Shown: positions 42,621 to 52,548, counted from the first letter of the stretch. The stretch: 64,000 nucleotides of DNA from an uncultured Bacteroidota bacterium (GCA_903904855.1 CAIVEH010000145.1:1-64000); one strand, 5' to 3'. Numbers and translations are program-made. Notes: generated by a model not told the origin, from the letters alone.

Positions 42621-42815
42621 TCAGGAATGGTAAATTTCTTCTTCCATGTCCTGAGGTTGTTTGGTTACTTTACCTTTGAGGTTATTTAGGCCTTTTTTCA
42701 ATTTCTCCAGATCTTCTTTGCGGGTTTCCTTATCTGTAGCCAGTACATACCCTACTGCTATTCCTGCAGCAGCGCCTACCAGTAATGTTGCAATGGTGTT
42801 TCCTAATTTTGCCAT
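42621..42815 (-). CDS. YtxH-like small membrane protein
   Basis: 64 residues: one glycine-rich membrane helix (GNTIATLLVGAAAGIAVGYVLA) then a charged helix (DKETRKEDLEKLKKGLNNLKGK), the YtxH domain pattern, associated with general stress in other bacteria. First gene of the three-gene set. Confidence 0.8.
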   Translation of the reverse strand: MAKLGNTIATLLVGAAAGIAVGYVLATDKETRKEDLEKLKKGLNNLKGKVTKQPQDMEEEIYHS

Positions 42816-43118
42816 ACGAATGAGTTTTAAAGTGTTTAACTAAAGTGTTTTTGAATAATAAGCACTAAAATCGTGCCAAAATTACGAACAAAATCAGTAT
42901 ATGGAATGATGTGCATCAGTGGGGCTGTTAAATCTAACACAAATTAGAAAATCTTAATGCAAAGATAGCAATCAATTAATGAGAAATCAAAGTCTCACAA
43001 GATCGAACAATCTGAAAATTTCCTTTTTAGTGCCGTTAATTCCGGTTTAGTGCGCAGACTATAACAGAATTTGAATTTCTATAAAAATACAACTTATCAA
43101 CCTAGCAACTTATCAACC

Positions 43119-43691
43119 TCACTTTGCATAGTACTTATTCGTTTCTATATATTGCACTACTGTTTCCGGTACAAGGTACTTGATAGATTTTTTTTCTTTT
43201 ACCTGCTTCCTGATAAAAGTGGATGAAATTTCCAGCAACGGGGCTTCCAGTATAGTCAGGTCGGCGCCATAATTTTCTTTTATTTCATAGCCTGGCCTCT
43301 TGTATATTATGAAGGAATAATTGGCGAGTAAATGTTCATAGTTTTTCCAGCGGTGAATATTCTGAAAACTATCAGAACCTATAATCACTGAGAACTTCTC
43401 CAAAGGAAATTTCTCTGTAAGATAGGTGAGTGTATCAATGGTATAGGAAGGCTTGGGCAGCTGAAATTCAACATTGCTACCCCTGAATTTTGGATTATCC
43501 TGTATGGCAAGATTTACCAGGTACAGCCTGTCGTACTCATTCAGCAGGGAATGGGAATCCTTTAGTGGGTTATGGGGAGAAACAACAAACCATATCTTAT
43601 CGACATCAGTATGCCCTACTACATGATTGGCGATAATGAGATGGCCGGTATGAATAGGGTTGAAACTTCCGAAATACAATCCGATGTGCAT
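43119..43691 (-). CDS. nadD: Nicotinate-nucleotide adenylyltransferase
   Basis: 190 residues. The nucleotidyl-transfer motif GSFNPIHTGHLIIA (residues 8-21), the substrate segment VVSPHNPLKD (residues 37-46) and the late LEISSTFIRKQV (ISSTxIR motif) identify NadD. It makes nicotinic acid adenine dinucleotide from NaMN and ATP, the penultimate step of NAD synthesis. Length agrees with the family. Confidence 0.95.
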   Translation of the reverse strand: MHIGLYFGSFNPIHTGHLIIANHVVGHTDVDKIWFVVSPHNPLKDSHSLLNEYDRLYLVNLAIQDNPKFRGSNVEFQLPKPSYTIDTLTYLTEKFPLEKFSVIIGSDSFQNIHRWKNYEHLLANYSFIIYKRPGYEIKENYGADLTILEAPLLEISSTFIRKQVKEKKSIKYLVPETVVQYIETNKYYAK

Positions 43692-43842
43692 AAGGCAAAA
43701 CTAAGAAATACCTCAAAGAAAAAAACCATTTAGATCATAGATAACAAAACAATATTGCTGCCTGAAATTGGAATAATAATTCGAACGATTGAAGCTTGCC
43801 CATGGCAAAAATATTTGCATGGAATGTTTACAATTAAAATGA

Positions 43843-44901
43843 TTACCTGCTTAATATTTTACTAAATCTTTTCACATCCACATCAGGCCTCAAAGACACA
43901 CCCTCCGTAAGATGCCTGGAAAACTCCCGGGCAAAATAAGGGGCCATTGAGACTCCTTTGCCTCCCAGGCCATTAAATATACCAATAGATGAATGATAAG
44001 GATGAATGCCAACAAACGGCTTACGATCCAGATTGGCAGGACGTCGGCCCACTATGTGATCAATAATAGTATAGGGCAACCTTAACCAGAGGCCCAACTG
44101 GTTATTAACTTTTTCAAGAAACACTTTGGATGGATTCAGATCGTTATATCTCCAATCGTGAGTTGCTCCGATCCAGAAAAGATCATCTCCCTGCCAAGGC
44201 ACAATTGCTAAATGCTGCTTGTAGATATGATTACGCGGAAGCCCTGGAATTGAGGCAATAACAGCCTCGCCCTTGTCTTTAGACCATGGCAGCTTACCAA
44301 ACCAGGGGTTATTATCAGCCTCGGCGCCCTCGCACCAGATGATCTTCTTGGCTTCTATGTTTTTATAAGTAACAGCGTCAGCAGTCACGATACAATCTGC
44401 GGGATCAATTTTCTCCTCAACGAAGCTGCTCCGTTCCTTTAGCCTTTCCTGCCATTCATTTACCAAAGCACGGATATCTATCAATGGGCAGGGCATAATC
44501 TCCCCTGCGCCATAATAATACCTGAAATAGGTCTCCCAAGGCTCAATTGGTATAGCTGGTTTCAAAAACTCTTTTTCCGTAAGGGCTTTGTCTTCAAAAA
44601 GGCCCCTTTGCTCTTCACTTGCATAAAAGTCGATCACAGAGCAATCTTTAACCAATGTAATTCTCAGTTCATCTTCGATCTCCCTGTAAAAATTGAGTGC
44701 AAATGGCAGAAGTTCTTCTATCATCCAGGTCCTGACCAACCTTTTGCCAGTTACAGGGTTAATGACTCCACCTGCCACCCTGCTTGCTGCATTCAAGGTT
44801 TTATTATCAAAAACAAGTACAGTATTGCCCGCCCTTATCAGTTCCCTGCTCAGCAATGCCCCACCAAGCCCGCAACCGGCGATCAGGTAATCTACTTTCA
44901 T
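43843..44901 (-). CDS. FAD-dependent oxidoreductase (DAO family)
   Basis: 352 residues. N-terminal dinucleotide-binding fold VDYLIAGCGLGGALLSRELI with the acidic residue VLVFD at the end of strand 2. Later IIWCEGAEADNNPWF and GRRPANLDRKPFVGIHP, then the closing FAD contact IGIFNGLGGKGVSMAPYFA. This fits glycine or D-amino-acid oxidase-like enzymes, and resembles the oxidoreductase half of MnmC. The substrate is unknown. Confidence 0.85.
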   Translation of the reverse strand: MKVDYLIAGCGLGGALLSRELIRAGNTVLVFDNKTLNAASRVAGGVINPVTGKRLVRTWMIEELLPFALNFYREIEDELRITLVKDCSVIDFYASEEQRGLFEDKALTEKEFLKPAIPIEPWETYFRYYYGAGEIMPCPLIDIRALVNEWQERLKERSSFVEEKIDPADCIVTADAVTYKNIEAKKIIWCEGAEADNNPWFGKLPWSKDKGEAVIASIPGLPRNHIYKQHLAIVPWQGDDLFWIGATHDWRYNDLNPSKVFLEKVNNQLGLWLRLPYTIIDHIVGRRPANLDRKPFVGIHPYHSSIGIFNGLGGKGVSMAPYFAREFSRHLTEGVSLRPDVDVKRFSKILSR

Positions 44902-44999
44902 AGTGCAAAGAAAGGTTGGATTTATGAAAAACTTAATGATTAATTTTGGTTATCCCCCATAAGTTGAAAGGAGCGTGGAAACTGTTTCCGATTATTTAC

Positions 45000-45007
45000 T
45001 ACTTTTG
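45000..45007 (+). promoter_or_regulatory. -7 element that decides the FkbM start
   Basis: TACTTTTG matches TAnnTTTG and lies 26 bases before the ATG at 45033. The frame is open upstream to a TTG at 44946, but that would place the start before the promoter. Confidence 0.55.
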
Positions 45008-45032
45008 GCATCTGTTTAAAACTTCGTTCCAT

Positions 45033-45812
45033 ATGCTTGATATTTTGCGCAAAGCTTTCCGGTCATCTTATTATATTTTACATGGCAGATCGGGCAAAAA
45101 TATTAAGATAAATAATGAAGACTATACTGTTTCGGCATATGTAGCCAGGGGCATTACCTCTGTTATTGATGAAGTGCCACTGAAATTATTGCTCAACCTA
45201 TCGAAAAATGCCGATATCCTATTCGATATCGGCGGCAACATCGGTGTAATAGCAACCCTAGTGGCAAAAAAAATGAAGCCTGGCTCTGTTATTTATTCCT
45301 TTGAACCAGCTCCACTTAGCTATAAATATCTTGCCGACACTGCCAGGGTTCAAAAAGGCAATGCCCGGATCATTTCAGTTAACCTTGCTATCAGTAATAA
45401 CAGTGATAAACTGCACTTCACTAATGATGGCAATTCCTGTACAAACCATATCGCTGATAGAAATGAAACCAATGTTGTATCGGTCGACTGTATTACTATT
45501 GACGCCTGGTGTAGTCAGAATAAAATATTGCCTGCCGTAATGAAAATCGATATCGAAGGGGCTGAATTCTGGGCCCTCGAAGGGATGAAACAAACACTTA
45601 AGAACAATAATATTAAAGTATTGCTGGAAATCCACCAGGGCTACCTGGCCGATCATAATATTACCGGAGCAATGTTTGGTAAAATAATTGAAGAAACCGG
45701 CTATCGTGTATTCTCATCAACTGGCATGGAACTTCCCGGCGACCAGATTTTAAAATACAGCTGTGTAATACTTTCGAAGGATGTATTACCGGAGGAAACT
45801 TATAAAATATAG
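45033..45812 (+). CDS. FkbM-family methyltransferase
   Basis: 259 residues from ATG 45033. The SAM-binding core is DILFDIGGNIGVIATLVAKK, VIYSFEPAPLSYKYL (acidic end of strand 2) and the family motif VMKIDIEGAEFWALEGM. FkbM enzymes O-methylate sugars or small molecules. It may act on the surface glycan made at the right end of the window, where a second FkbM gene is found. Confidence 0.88.
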   Translation: MLDILRKAFRSSYYILHGRSGKNIKINNEDYTVSAYVARGITSVIDEVPLKLLLNLSKNADILFDIGGNIGVIATLVAKKMKPGSVIYSFEPAPLSYKYLADTARVQKGNARIISVNLAISNNSDKLHFTNDGNSCTNHIADRNETNVVSVDCITIDAWCSQNKILPAVMKIDIEGAEFWALEGMKQTLKNNNIKVLLEIHQGYLADHNITGAMFGKIIEETGYRVFSSTGMELPGDQILKYSCVILSKDVLPEETYKI

Positions 45813-45904
45813 GCAGTCTTACCGTCTGGCAGAATTAATTAGAGGATATAATTTTATGCTGGAGCTAATAACCAGGTAATGGAAGATATTATCCTGACCT
45901 GGTA

Positions 45905-46861
45905 TTATTCGCCCTTCTTAAAATATTCCTTGAGCTTACCTGTCAGATCGGATTCAATAATTCGGCACGCTAAATCAATCATATTACGGAACGCAAGGGC
46001 GTGGGCAATACCATGGCTGATAATTACCGGGCTGTTGATACCCAAAATCGGGGTACCTCCGTAAATCTCAAAATTAAAATTATCCAGGAAAGGGTCATTA
46101 AACCCTTTCTGGACTTTAAAAATATCATAAACAGATTCGGCAAGCTTCAAAGCTACATTCCCCACAAATCCTTCACATACAATAACTTCAGCCTTGTTTA
46201 AAAACAAATCACGGCCTTCCACATTACCTATGAAATTTATCCCTGACTGTTCTTTCAGCAGCGGATAAGTAGCCTGGCAAAGGAGGTTTCCCTTGCCTTC
46301 TTCCTCACCTATGTTGAGTAAAGCTACTTTAGGATTTTCTACACCCAGCACATGGTAAGAATAAAGTGAACCTAACTGGGCAAACTGCACCAGATGCTCG
46401 GGCTTGCAGTCAGCATTGATACCAGAATCGAGAAGGAAATTGAATTTTCCATCCTGCCTCGGCATAGGAGTAGCAATAGTAGGTCTAAGTATTCCATCAA
46501 TTGCTTTTACCGAATAGAGGGCGCCAACCATCATAGCGCCGGTATTGCCAGCGCTGATGAAAGCATCTGCTTTCCCCTTATGTAGTAATCCGAACCCGAT
46601 TGCAATACTTGAATTGGGCTTTTCCTTCAGCGCTTTGGTAGGATGCTCATGCATACCTATTGATTCGCCAGCCTCAATAAAAGTAAAGCGATGTTTATAG
46701 GGATCTATTGCAGGCATATAAGGGGCCGCAGCCTCGGCATTGCCAATCAGCAATAAATGAACAGATGATTCAGGTACCTGTTCAAAATACTGAAGTACAC
46801 CCGTAAGGGTCTCCTTCGGGGCATAATCGCCGCCCATAATGTCAAGCCCTATATTCATCAA
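45905..46861 (-). CDS. plsX: Phosphate acyltransferase PlsX
   Basis: 318 residues. MNIGLDIMGGDYAPKETLTG, FISAGNTGAMMVGAL, LLNIGEEEGKGN and EGFVGNVALKLAES are all PlsX hallmarks. It makes acyl-phosphate from acyl-ACP for phospholipid synthesis. It follows rpmF by 13 bases in the common yceD-rpmF-plsX order; fabH, which often comes next, is not here. An imperfect dyad AATAACCAGGT/ACCTGGTATT overlaps its end (45868-45906). Confidence 0.97.
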   Translation of the reverse strand: MMNIGLDIMGGDYAPKETLTGVLQYFEQVPESSVHLLLIGNAEAAAPYMPAIDPYKHRFTFIEAGESIGMHEHPTKALKEKPNSSIAIGFGLLHKGKADAFISAGNTGAMMVGALYSVKAIDGILRPTIATPMPRQDGKFNFLLDSGINADCKPEHLVQFAQLGSLYSYHVLGVENPKVALLNIGEEEGKGNLLCQATYPLLKEQSGINFIGNVEGRDLFLNKAEVIVCEGFVGNVALKLAESVYDIFKVQKGFNDPFLDNFNFEIYGGTPILGINSPVIISHGIAHALAFRNMIDLACRIIESDLTGKLKEYFKKGE

Positions 46862-46874
46862 CTGAAATAATTAG

Positions 46875-47084
46875 TTATGAAATGGTTTCATCTTCAGTTG
46901 CCGGAGCTTTGTCAATTACAACTTTACCCTTATAGAAAAGTTTCCCTTCTACCCAATGAGCGCGATGACGCAGATGGCTTTCTCCGGTTGTTTTATCAAT
47001 ACTCCATGTTTCAGCTTCAGCCTTGTAATGAGTCCGACGCTTTGCGCCTCTCTGTTGGGAGTGTCGTCTTTTAGGATTTGGCAT
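46875..47084 (-). CDS. rpmF: 50S ribosomal protein L32
   Basis: 69 residues: MPNPKRRHSQQRGAKRRTHYKA is the L32 start. The zinc-binding cysteines of the standard form are absent throughout, so this is the cysteine-free type, and the C-terminus has an acidic extension (ATEDETIS). Confidence 0.97.
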   Translation of the reverse strand: MPNPKRRHSQQRGAKRRTHYKAEAETWSIDKTTGESHLRHRAHWVEGKLFYKGKVVIDKAPATEDETIS

Positions 47085-47177
47085 TTTACTTTATTTATGT
47101 TTGCTAATTTATGACTAAATTTCAATATTGCTTAATTCTTACTCTTCTATTCGTGAATTATAATAAATAATTCATTC

Positions 47178-47765
47178 CTATGGTTTTTTGGGCTTTGGTC
47201 TCTGCTTTGCTGCAGGAACTTTTAGCTCTTTTTTCTCTTTAAATGATTCCAACCCCTTCCAAAGCGGATTGTGGACTGTTACATTGGTTTCTGATAACTT
47301 ATCCAGTAAATCCAAAGCATGCTGGTTACAACCGGGTGTTTCGTCTTCTTTATCCGGATGAATATGCTGCAAAGGTACACTGAGCATCACAAATTCATAC
47401 AACCAGTTACTAATATCCAGTACCGTTTCGCTCCTCGGAATAAAAACCACATCGTCCTCCTCATCAATCTGCTCTGCATCTTCTCCCAGTAGTTTTATCA
47501 CCAGGTTGAATTCATCCCACAGCCTTAGTTTAAAATCATCCCCACATCTGTCGCACGGCACAATAACATTACCATCTACATCAAACTTCAGCATGAAAAA
47601 TCCCTCATGCTTATCAAATACCAGAGTGATCTTTACATCCCAATCATTAAAACTGTCATCAGCATCCCTTTCCTGCATGAAACGATCATCAATATCGTAT
47701 ACATACGTGTGTGGTCCGGATTTTAACCCTTGCCAGGCAATTTCATATTCCCGGTTATGCTTCAT
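47178..47765 (-). CDS. yceD: YceD/DUF177 family protein
   Basis: 195 residues. The conserved core VIVPCDRCGDDFKLRL (CxxC), followed by an acidic stretch DAEQIDEEDDVVFIP and the block DISNWLYEFVMLSVPLQHIHP, matches DUF177. The C-terminus is Lys/Pro-rich. Family members affect 23S rRNA maturation in plants and are linked to rpmF almost everywhere, as here. Confidence 0.9.
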   Translation of the reverse strand: MKHNREYEIAWQGLKSGPHTYVYDIDDRFMQERDADDSFNDWDVKITLVFDKHEGFFMLKFDVDGNVIVPCDRCGDDFKLRLWDEFNLVIKLLGEDAEQIDEEDDVVFIPRSETVLDISNWLYEFVMLSVPLQHIHPDKEDETPGCNQHALDLLDKLSETNVTVHNPLWKGLESFKEKKELKVPAAKQRPKPKKP

Positions 47766-47767
47766 TT

Positions 47768-47912
47768 CAGTTTCGCAGTTTGCAGTTTACAATTTACAGT
47801 TTGCAGCTTGTTAATTATATTCGTATTCTATAATTCATAAAACACACACTATTAAACGACTACTGCCAATTGCCGATTGACAAGTGTCAATTGCCACCGT
47901 AAACTGCCAACT
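47768..47912. repeat. Degenerate CAGTTTGCAGT-type repeats
   Basis: The gap 47766-47954 begins with short diverged copies of CAGTTTGCAGTTTACA on one strand (47768-47810) and has the complementary type TGCCAATTGCC...TGTCAATTGCC, AAACTGCC at 47866-47912. A similar run stands at 4931-4965 (GCAGTTTTCAGTTGGCTG, TTGACAGTTGAC). No protein is encoded. Confidence 0.55.
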
Positions 47913-47954
47913 TTTACTTCAAACGGGCTGCAAAGGTAGGGAAAAATCTGTTGA

Positions 47955-48857
47955 TTACATCAATTTATTTCGCTTAACCAAAAAAGCATGAAGCACTTCA
48001 TCAACTGGTTTTGAAAGATCCACTGCTACCCTGTCTATCTGGTATTGGTGACACCTGTTTTCTATGATGTTCTGAAAATCGCGCATCCTGGTTACGTACT
48101 GATCTTTTATCTGCTGCGGTTGCAATTTTATCCTATCACCGGTTTCCATATCCACGAACTCATAAGGTCGATTCTCAAATTCAAATTCAAGCTCCTGGGC
48201 CCCATCTACAACATGAAACAAAATCACTTCATGTTTATTGTAGCGTAAGTGCTGAAGAGCAGAAAACATCTCCTCTATTTTATCTGAATCATCCATCATA
48301 TCGCTGAATACCACAACCAGCGATCTCTTGTGCATTTGTTCGGCCACAAGGTGAAGCGCTTTGGCTGCATTGGTAACTTTATTTTCTGAAGTATATTCCA
48401 GTGTTTTCTGCAATTCATTCATCAGCATGCGGTAGTGGCTGTGGGCTGAGCGGCAATCTGAAAAATAATTGACCTGTTCGTCGAACCGCACCAGCGAAGC
48501 CGCATCCAGCTGGCGCTTCAGTAATTGAAACAAACTGGCAGCAGCTACACACGAAAACTGCAACTTACTCAATTTTATATCATCCTTGGGAAACTGCATC
48601 GAAGATGAGGTATCCACAACCACGCAACAACGCAGATTCGTTTCTTCCTCAAACCGTTTGATGAACAGTTTATCCGTTCTACCATATACACGCCAGTCAA
48701 TATGGCGCAGGGGGTCTCCCGGGTTATACAACCTGTGCTCTGCAAATTCAACCGAAAAGCCATGAAATGGGCTTTTGTGCAAACCAATGATAAAACCTTC
48801 AACTACCTGCCGGGCTATCAGTTCTAAATTATCAGTAAGGGGTTGCTGAAGGATCAT
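47955..48857 (-). CDS. DUF58 domain protein (vWA-like)
   Basis: 300 residues. The DUF58 signature EFAEHRLYNPGDPLRHIDWRVYGRTDKLFIKRFEEE is complete, followed by a vWA-like part with VVVDTSSSMQFP (MIDAS DxSxS) and VVFSDMMDDS. These proteins are usually encoded with MoxR ATPases and take part in assembly or regulation of envelope complexes; no moxR gene is adjacent here. Confidence 0.9.
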   Translation of the reverse strand: MILQQPLTDNLELIARQVVEGFIIGLHKSPFHGFSVEFAEHRLYNPGDPLRHIDWRVYGRTDKLFIKRFEEETNLRCCVVVDTSSSMQFPKDDIKLSKLQFSCVAAASLFQLLKRQLDAASLVRFDEQVNYFSDCRSAHSHYRMLMNELQKTLEYTSENKVTNAAKALHLVAEQMHKRSLVVVFSDMMDDSDKIEEMFSALQHLRYNKHEVILFHVVDGAQELEFEFENRPYEFVDMETGDRIKLQPQQIKDQYVTRMRDFQNIIENRCHQYQIDRVAVDLSKPVDEVLHAFLVKRNKLM

Positions 48858-49023
48858 TATAACGGGAATTAGGAAATATTAAAAATTCGTTCAAAAGTAA
48901 AAAATCAATCGCTAAGTGGCTAAAAATTCAATCATTATATTGAGAGAAAAACCATGAACAAAATCATAATAAATTACTATCCCTTTTGCTTATCAACGGC
49001 ATGTAAAATAATAAGCATTCCTG

Positions 49024-50175
49024 TTACTTATTATCAGCTGTAGGAAGCACTTCCTGTAGTCTTTCCTCAAGTTCGTTGCCCCGTAGGTTATGACCTATGA
49101 TTTTACCATTGGGGTCGATGAGGAAATTTGCCGGAATAGATTGCACTGAATAAGTAGTAGCAGCAACAGATGACCAGCCCTTAAGGTCGCTAACCTGAGT
49201 CCAGACAAGGCCATCACTTTTTGCGGCAGATTGCCAGGCATCCTTATCATGGTCGAGCGAAACACTCAGAATTGTGAAATTTTTACTTTTAAACCTTTCA
49301 TATGCAGCTACTACAACCGGATTCTCCCCCCTGCAAGGGCCGCACCAGGATGCCCAGAAATCCAATAATACATACTTGCCCCGCAAAGATGAGAGCGTAA
49401 TCATCTTGCCATTAAAGTCGGGCAATGTCAGTTCGGGCGCCATAGATCCTTCACTAGCCAGGTTTTTCTTTGCAGCCTGCTGACTTAACCGCAAAGCTGA
49501 TTTCACATGATAATCTGCATAGTCTTTTGTCATACGGGTACCGGGAAAACGGCGTGCCATACTCTGGTAAAAAGCTTCCAGGTAATTCACTTCAGTGGAT
49601 CCGTTGAGCATACGGGCAGCAAAAATGGCATTGGGCTGGTAATGATTAGTATCGGCATACCGTTCAACATACTGCGTGAAATTCTGACGCAAATCCTGAA
49701 AATCGTTTTTCGCCTTCATAAACAGGCTGTCATTGCCCCGAGCCTGGAGTGTATCCAGCACTATGCACATATTATTGTAATCATTCAGATGCTTTCTGAT
49801 GGCCCCAAGAAACTTTTGTAAATCCTGTGATTCTGAAGACCCGGTAATGTTATAATTTTCAAGGATCTTCCAATCGGCATCAACCCTGATATTGGATTTA
49901 TCAACAGATAAAAGGATAAATTTATTGGTTATAAAATGCAGACGGTAAAGGCCTGGTTCGGGGGCAACACCCGATAATTCAAAATGCCCGTCTGATTTGG
50001 AGCGGGAAGAATCAACTATTGTAATCTGGTCATTGGCATTCAACTGCTCCAGAATAACGTTCTGTTCAGGAAGTCCATTTATATTCCCTATCACACTGAA
50101 TTTCCGGTTGTTACTTTTGCATGCAACAATTCCGGAAATTACAATAAAAATTAAGAGTAGCTGTTTTGATCTCAT
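49024..50175 (-). CDS. TlpA-like thiol-disulfide lipoprotein (DUF4369 + thioredoxin)
   Basis: 383 residues. Lipobox GIVAC (Cys19). Residues 25-110 are a DUF4369-type beta domain (FSVIGNINGLPEQNVILE, GHFELSGVAPEPGLYRL). Residues 245-380 are a thioredoxin fold: APELTLPDFNGKMITLSSLRGKYVLLDFWASWCGPC, redox Cys278 and Cys281, then SIPANFLIDPNGKII with cis-Pro. It reduces disulfides in the periplasm, for instance for cytochrome c maturation. Confidence 0.92.
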   Translation of the reverse strand: MRSKQLLLIFIVISGIVACKSNNRKFSVIGNINGLPEQNVILEQLNANDQITIVDSSRSKSDGHFELSGVAPEPGLYRLHFITNKFILLSVDKSNIRVDADWKILENYNITGSSESQDLQKFLGAIRKHLNDYNNMCIVLDTLQARGNDSLFMKAKNDFQDLRQNFTQYVERYADTNHYQPNAIFAARMLNGSTEVNYLEAFYQSMARRFPGTRMTKDYADYHVKSALRLSQQAAKKNLASEGSMAPELTLPDFNGKMITLSSLRGKYVLLDFWASWCGPCRGENPVVVAAYERFKSKNFTILSVSLDHDKDAWQSAAKSDGLVWTQVSDLKGWSSVAATTYSVQSIPANFLIDPNGKIIGHNLRGNELEERLQEVLPTADNK

Positions 50176-50360
50176 TCAGGGAATTTTAGTGTGTACCATT
50201 CCTAACCAAGTCAAAATTAGTAAGTCAAACGTCAAGAAATGCTTAAAATTTGAATAAAACCAAGGTAATTTAATTAATGGTTAATCATAGCTAGTTTATT
50301 TTTTCAGTTGATAATAAACCACAAATAAAAGCGTTAACTTTAAAATCAAAACACATCAAA

Positions 50361-50837
50361 ATGAAAAAAACCTTCCTTCTAATTTCTTTTTCAGTAATCC
50401 TGATTTCGTTTGCTGAAAGTTGCACTAAATCCAGTTATTCTTCTACCGATGAAACAACCGGTATAGTTAACACTACCAAACTCTGGTCGGGATATTCAAC
50501 AGGTTACTTTATTGGCGATACTGTTCTGGCAGGTGATACTACACATATAGCCTGGGCCAAGTATTATTATCATGTTATTAACGACAGCTCATTTGCAGTA
50601 CAAAAAGTAAACAATCTTCTGATCAGTATATTGGGTATGCCCTTAGCTTATAAATCTACAAATGCCACCACCCATATGGAGTTATTTGATTCCACAATTG
50701 CGGGAACTTCCTTGCTTACCAAACTTGAATACTACAGTAACACAGGAAACATGAATTATGAATATCACAAGGTAGGAGCCTACAATGCTGCTTCAGGTCA
50801 TTATTACGAAACCAACATTTTCATACATACACCCTAG
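50361..50837 (+). CDS. Putative lipoprotein, function unknown
   Basis: 158 residues. Signal MKKTFLLISFSVILISFAESC has Cys21 in a lipobox-like AESC. The mature part (GIVNTTKLWSGYSTGYFIGDTVLAG, YYYHVINDSSFAV) is beta-rich and shows no known family. A TAACTTTA near-match to the -7 element lies at 50335-50342. Confidence 0.7.
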   Translation: MKKTFLLISFSVILISFAESCTKSSYSSTDETTGIVNTTKLWSGYSTGYFIGDTVLAGDTTHIAWAKYYYHVINDSSFAVQKVNNLLISILGMPLAYKSTNATTHMELFDSTIAGTSLLTKLEYYSNTGNMNYEYHKVGAYNAASGHYYETNIFIHTP

Positions 50838-50881
50838 GTTATAGGGCAGGTAAACCAAGCTAAGTGCATTTGAAAAATAAT

Positions 50882-52339
50882 TCAGAAAATCACTTTGGCA
50901 AAGCATATCTGTTTTTTATGAAAACAGGGGACAATCAAAACGCGCCCTGCCACCTGCTTGCCTGATTTGGGAAGCCAGTCGGGATAATCATTTCCTTCCG
51001 CAACAAATGAATGAATGTCGGTTGCCCCGCCGGCATCAATAGTGCCTAGCTGTATTCTTGAGTGGGCAATATTAAAATCATTGAATAAAAAGGCAAGTGT
51101 CCCGCCTGTATTCAATAAAGCATAGGAAGAAAAAACACCGCCATCTTCCTGTGAATATTGCAGTTTCGGAATAAATGAACTCCATTCTCTCATTCCGTCT
51201 TTGTTATAAGACAGCGCCATTATGTCTTCGAAATGATACTCGCGGACCATTGTCGTCATATATGGCGTGTTATAAAACGAATAGTAGCCAAAACCTGGCG
51301 TATAGTTGCTCCTGGTTGTTACATAATGTAACTCTGAAACCAGTACAAACCCTCCGTCATTCTTTACTATTAGTTGTTTGACCTCATAATTATCAAAAGC
51401 ATGGTTTCTGTGCCTTATACCGGCAGCTTGGCTTAAATCATTATCGAAAGGTATAAATTTAGTTGTCAGGAAATTACCTGTTGCCATATCAATATCGGTA
51501 TAAATAATTCCCTCAAAACTGCCATTCTTCTTATTGGAATAAAATCCGCCAAAATATACTTTGTTGTTGGCATTGTCCACTTTAAGATAACCGCTGGCCA
51601 CATATTTATCCTCCAATGTCAACTCTCTGGCTTCAAATTTTGTAGCGCCGGGAGCCAGCTTCAGTACCCAGAACTGATCGGCATAATTAAGGTTGCCGGT
51701 AGTGGAATAGGCATTCAAAAATACAGTACCATCATTAGTAAGATTCACTTCTCCATGTTCTATACTGTAACCTGGTTTGAATGTAGCTTTACTTCTTTTA
51801 ATAACTGCAAGATTATCATCCAGCCATTTTGCATCTAAATCAAGGTCTGAACCACGGTCATTAAAACTGTAAATAATGATACTTTTTTTATTCTCAGATA
51901 CTTCTGATGAAAAATAAACTTTTGTCGCACCGAAAATGCCTGTTTTTGTTGTACCAAGCTCTATGGGTTTTCCTTTTAGTCTGCCCTTGCTATCTAGTAG
52001 GGCTGCATACTGCACTACTTTATTACTCTCCAGCGCCTGGTAGAGTACAATCATTTTATCGGGGTACGCAATAAACCTAACCTCATATATTTTATCGGGA
52101 AAAAAATCAAGCAGTACGGTAGCTGTTTTATTCATTGAGTCATCATAGGCAGTTATTACAGCATTCCCTGGAGAGTAGGTATAGGTATAGAGGTTACCTC
52201 CACTCATACCCACAATCCCGTATTCATCCGACCGAAGATCAAATTTGTCGTATGCCGAATAAATAACTTCCTGGGCCCTGACTGAGTTAATCAGCCTAAA
52301 ACACAGCAAAAGCAGCAATATTGGTTTCAAAAATTTCAT
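50882..52339 (-). CDS. Secreted protein, propeller-like, function unknown
   Basis: 485 residues with a signal peptide (MKFLKPILLLLLCFRLINSVRAQ). Strand-rich repeats such as KVVQYAALLDSKGRLKGKPI, NNKVYFGGFYSNKKNGSFEG and GGFVLVSELHYVTT suggest a beta-propeller. It has no T9SS tail and no family that I recognise. It is probably periplasmic or outer-membrane associated. Confidence 0.75.
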   Translation of the reverse strand: MKFLKPILLLLLCFRLINSVRAQEVIYSAYDKFDLRSDEYGIVGMSGGNLYTYTYSPGNAVITAYDDSMNKTATVLLDFFPDKIYEVRFIAYPDKMIVLYQALESNKVVQYAALLDSKGRLKGKPIELGTTKTGIFGATKVYFSSEVSENKKSIIIYSFNDRGSDLDLDAKWLDDNLAVIKRSKATFKPGYSIEHGEVNLTNDGTVFLNAYSTTGNLNYADQFWVLKLAPGATKFEARELTLEDKYVASGYLKVDNANNKVYFGGFYSNKKNGSFEGIIYTDIDMATGNFLTTKFIPFDNDLSQAAGIRHRNHAFDNYEVKQLIVKNDGGFVLVSELHYVTTRSNYTPGFGYYSFYNTPYMTTMVREYHFEDIMALSYNKDGMREWSSFIPKLQYSQEDGGVFSSYALLNTGGTLAFLFNDFNIAHSRIQLGTIDAGGATDIHSFVAEGNDYPDWLPKSGKQVAGRVLIVPCFHKKQICFAKVIF

Positions 52340-52377
52340 ACCTTTAATTTAGCCGATCTTATGACCCAAAATTAAAA

Positions 52378-52548
52378 CTAATTAAGACAATGCCTTTTTA
52401 TTTCTTGGTCATTTACTACAACAAGCAAATAAGGATATACATATAAATTCCCGGTTAATAATTCTTTGGCTGCGTGTATTGCTCTATACGATTTACTCTG
52501 ATAATTCAAGGGTGTAGTGCTGCTAAAGCCAGATATTAATATGGTCAT
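52378..52548 (-). CDS. Small protein coupled to the DCC gene (56 aa)
   Basis: The ATG at 52546-52548 overlaps the stop of the DCC gene as ATGA, the usual layout for translational coupling. The chain MTILISGFSSTTPLNYQSKS, then AIHAAKELLTGNLYVYPYLLVVVNDQEIK, has an amphipathic helix and a hydrophobic strand. No family recognised. It is called mainly on the overlap and could be chance. Confidence 0.4.
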   Translation of the reverse strand: MTILISGFSSTTPLNYQSKSYRAIHAAKELLTGNLYVYPYLLVVVNDQEIKRHCLN

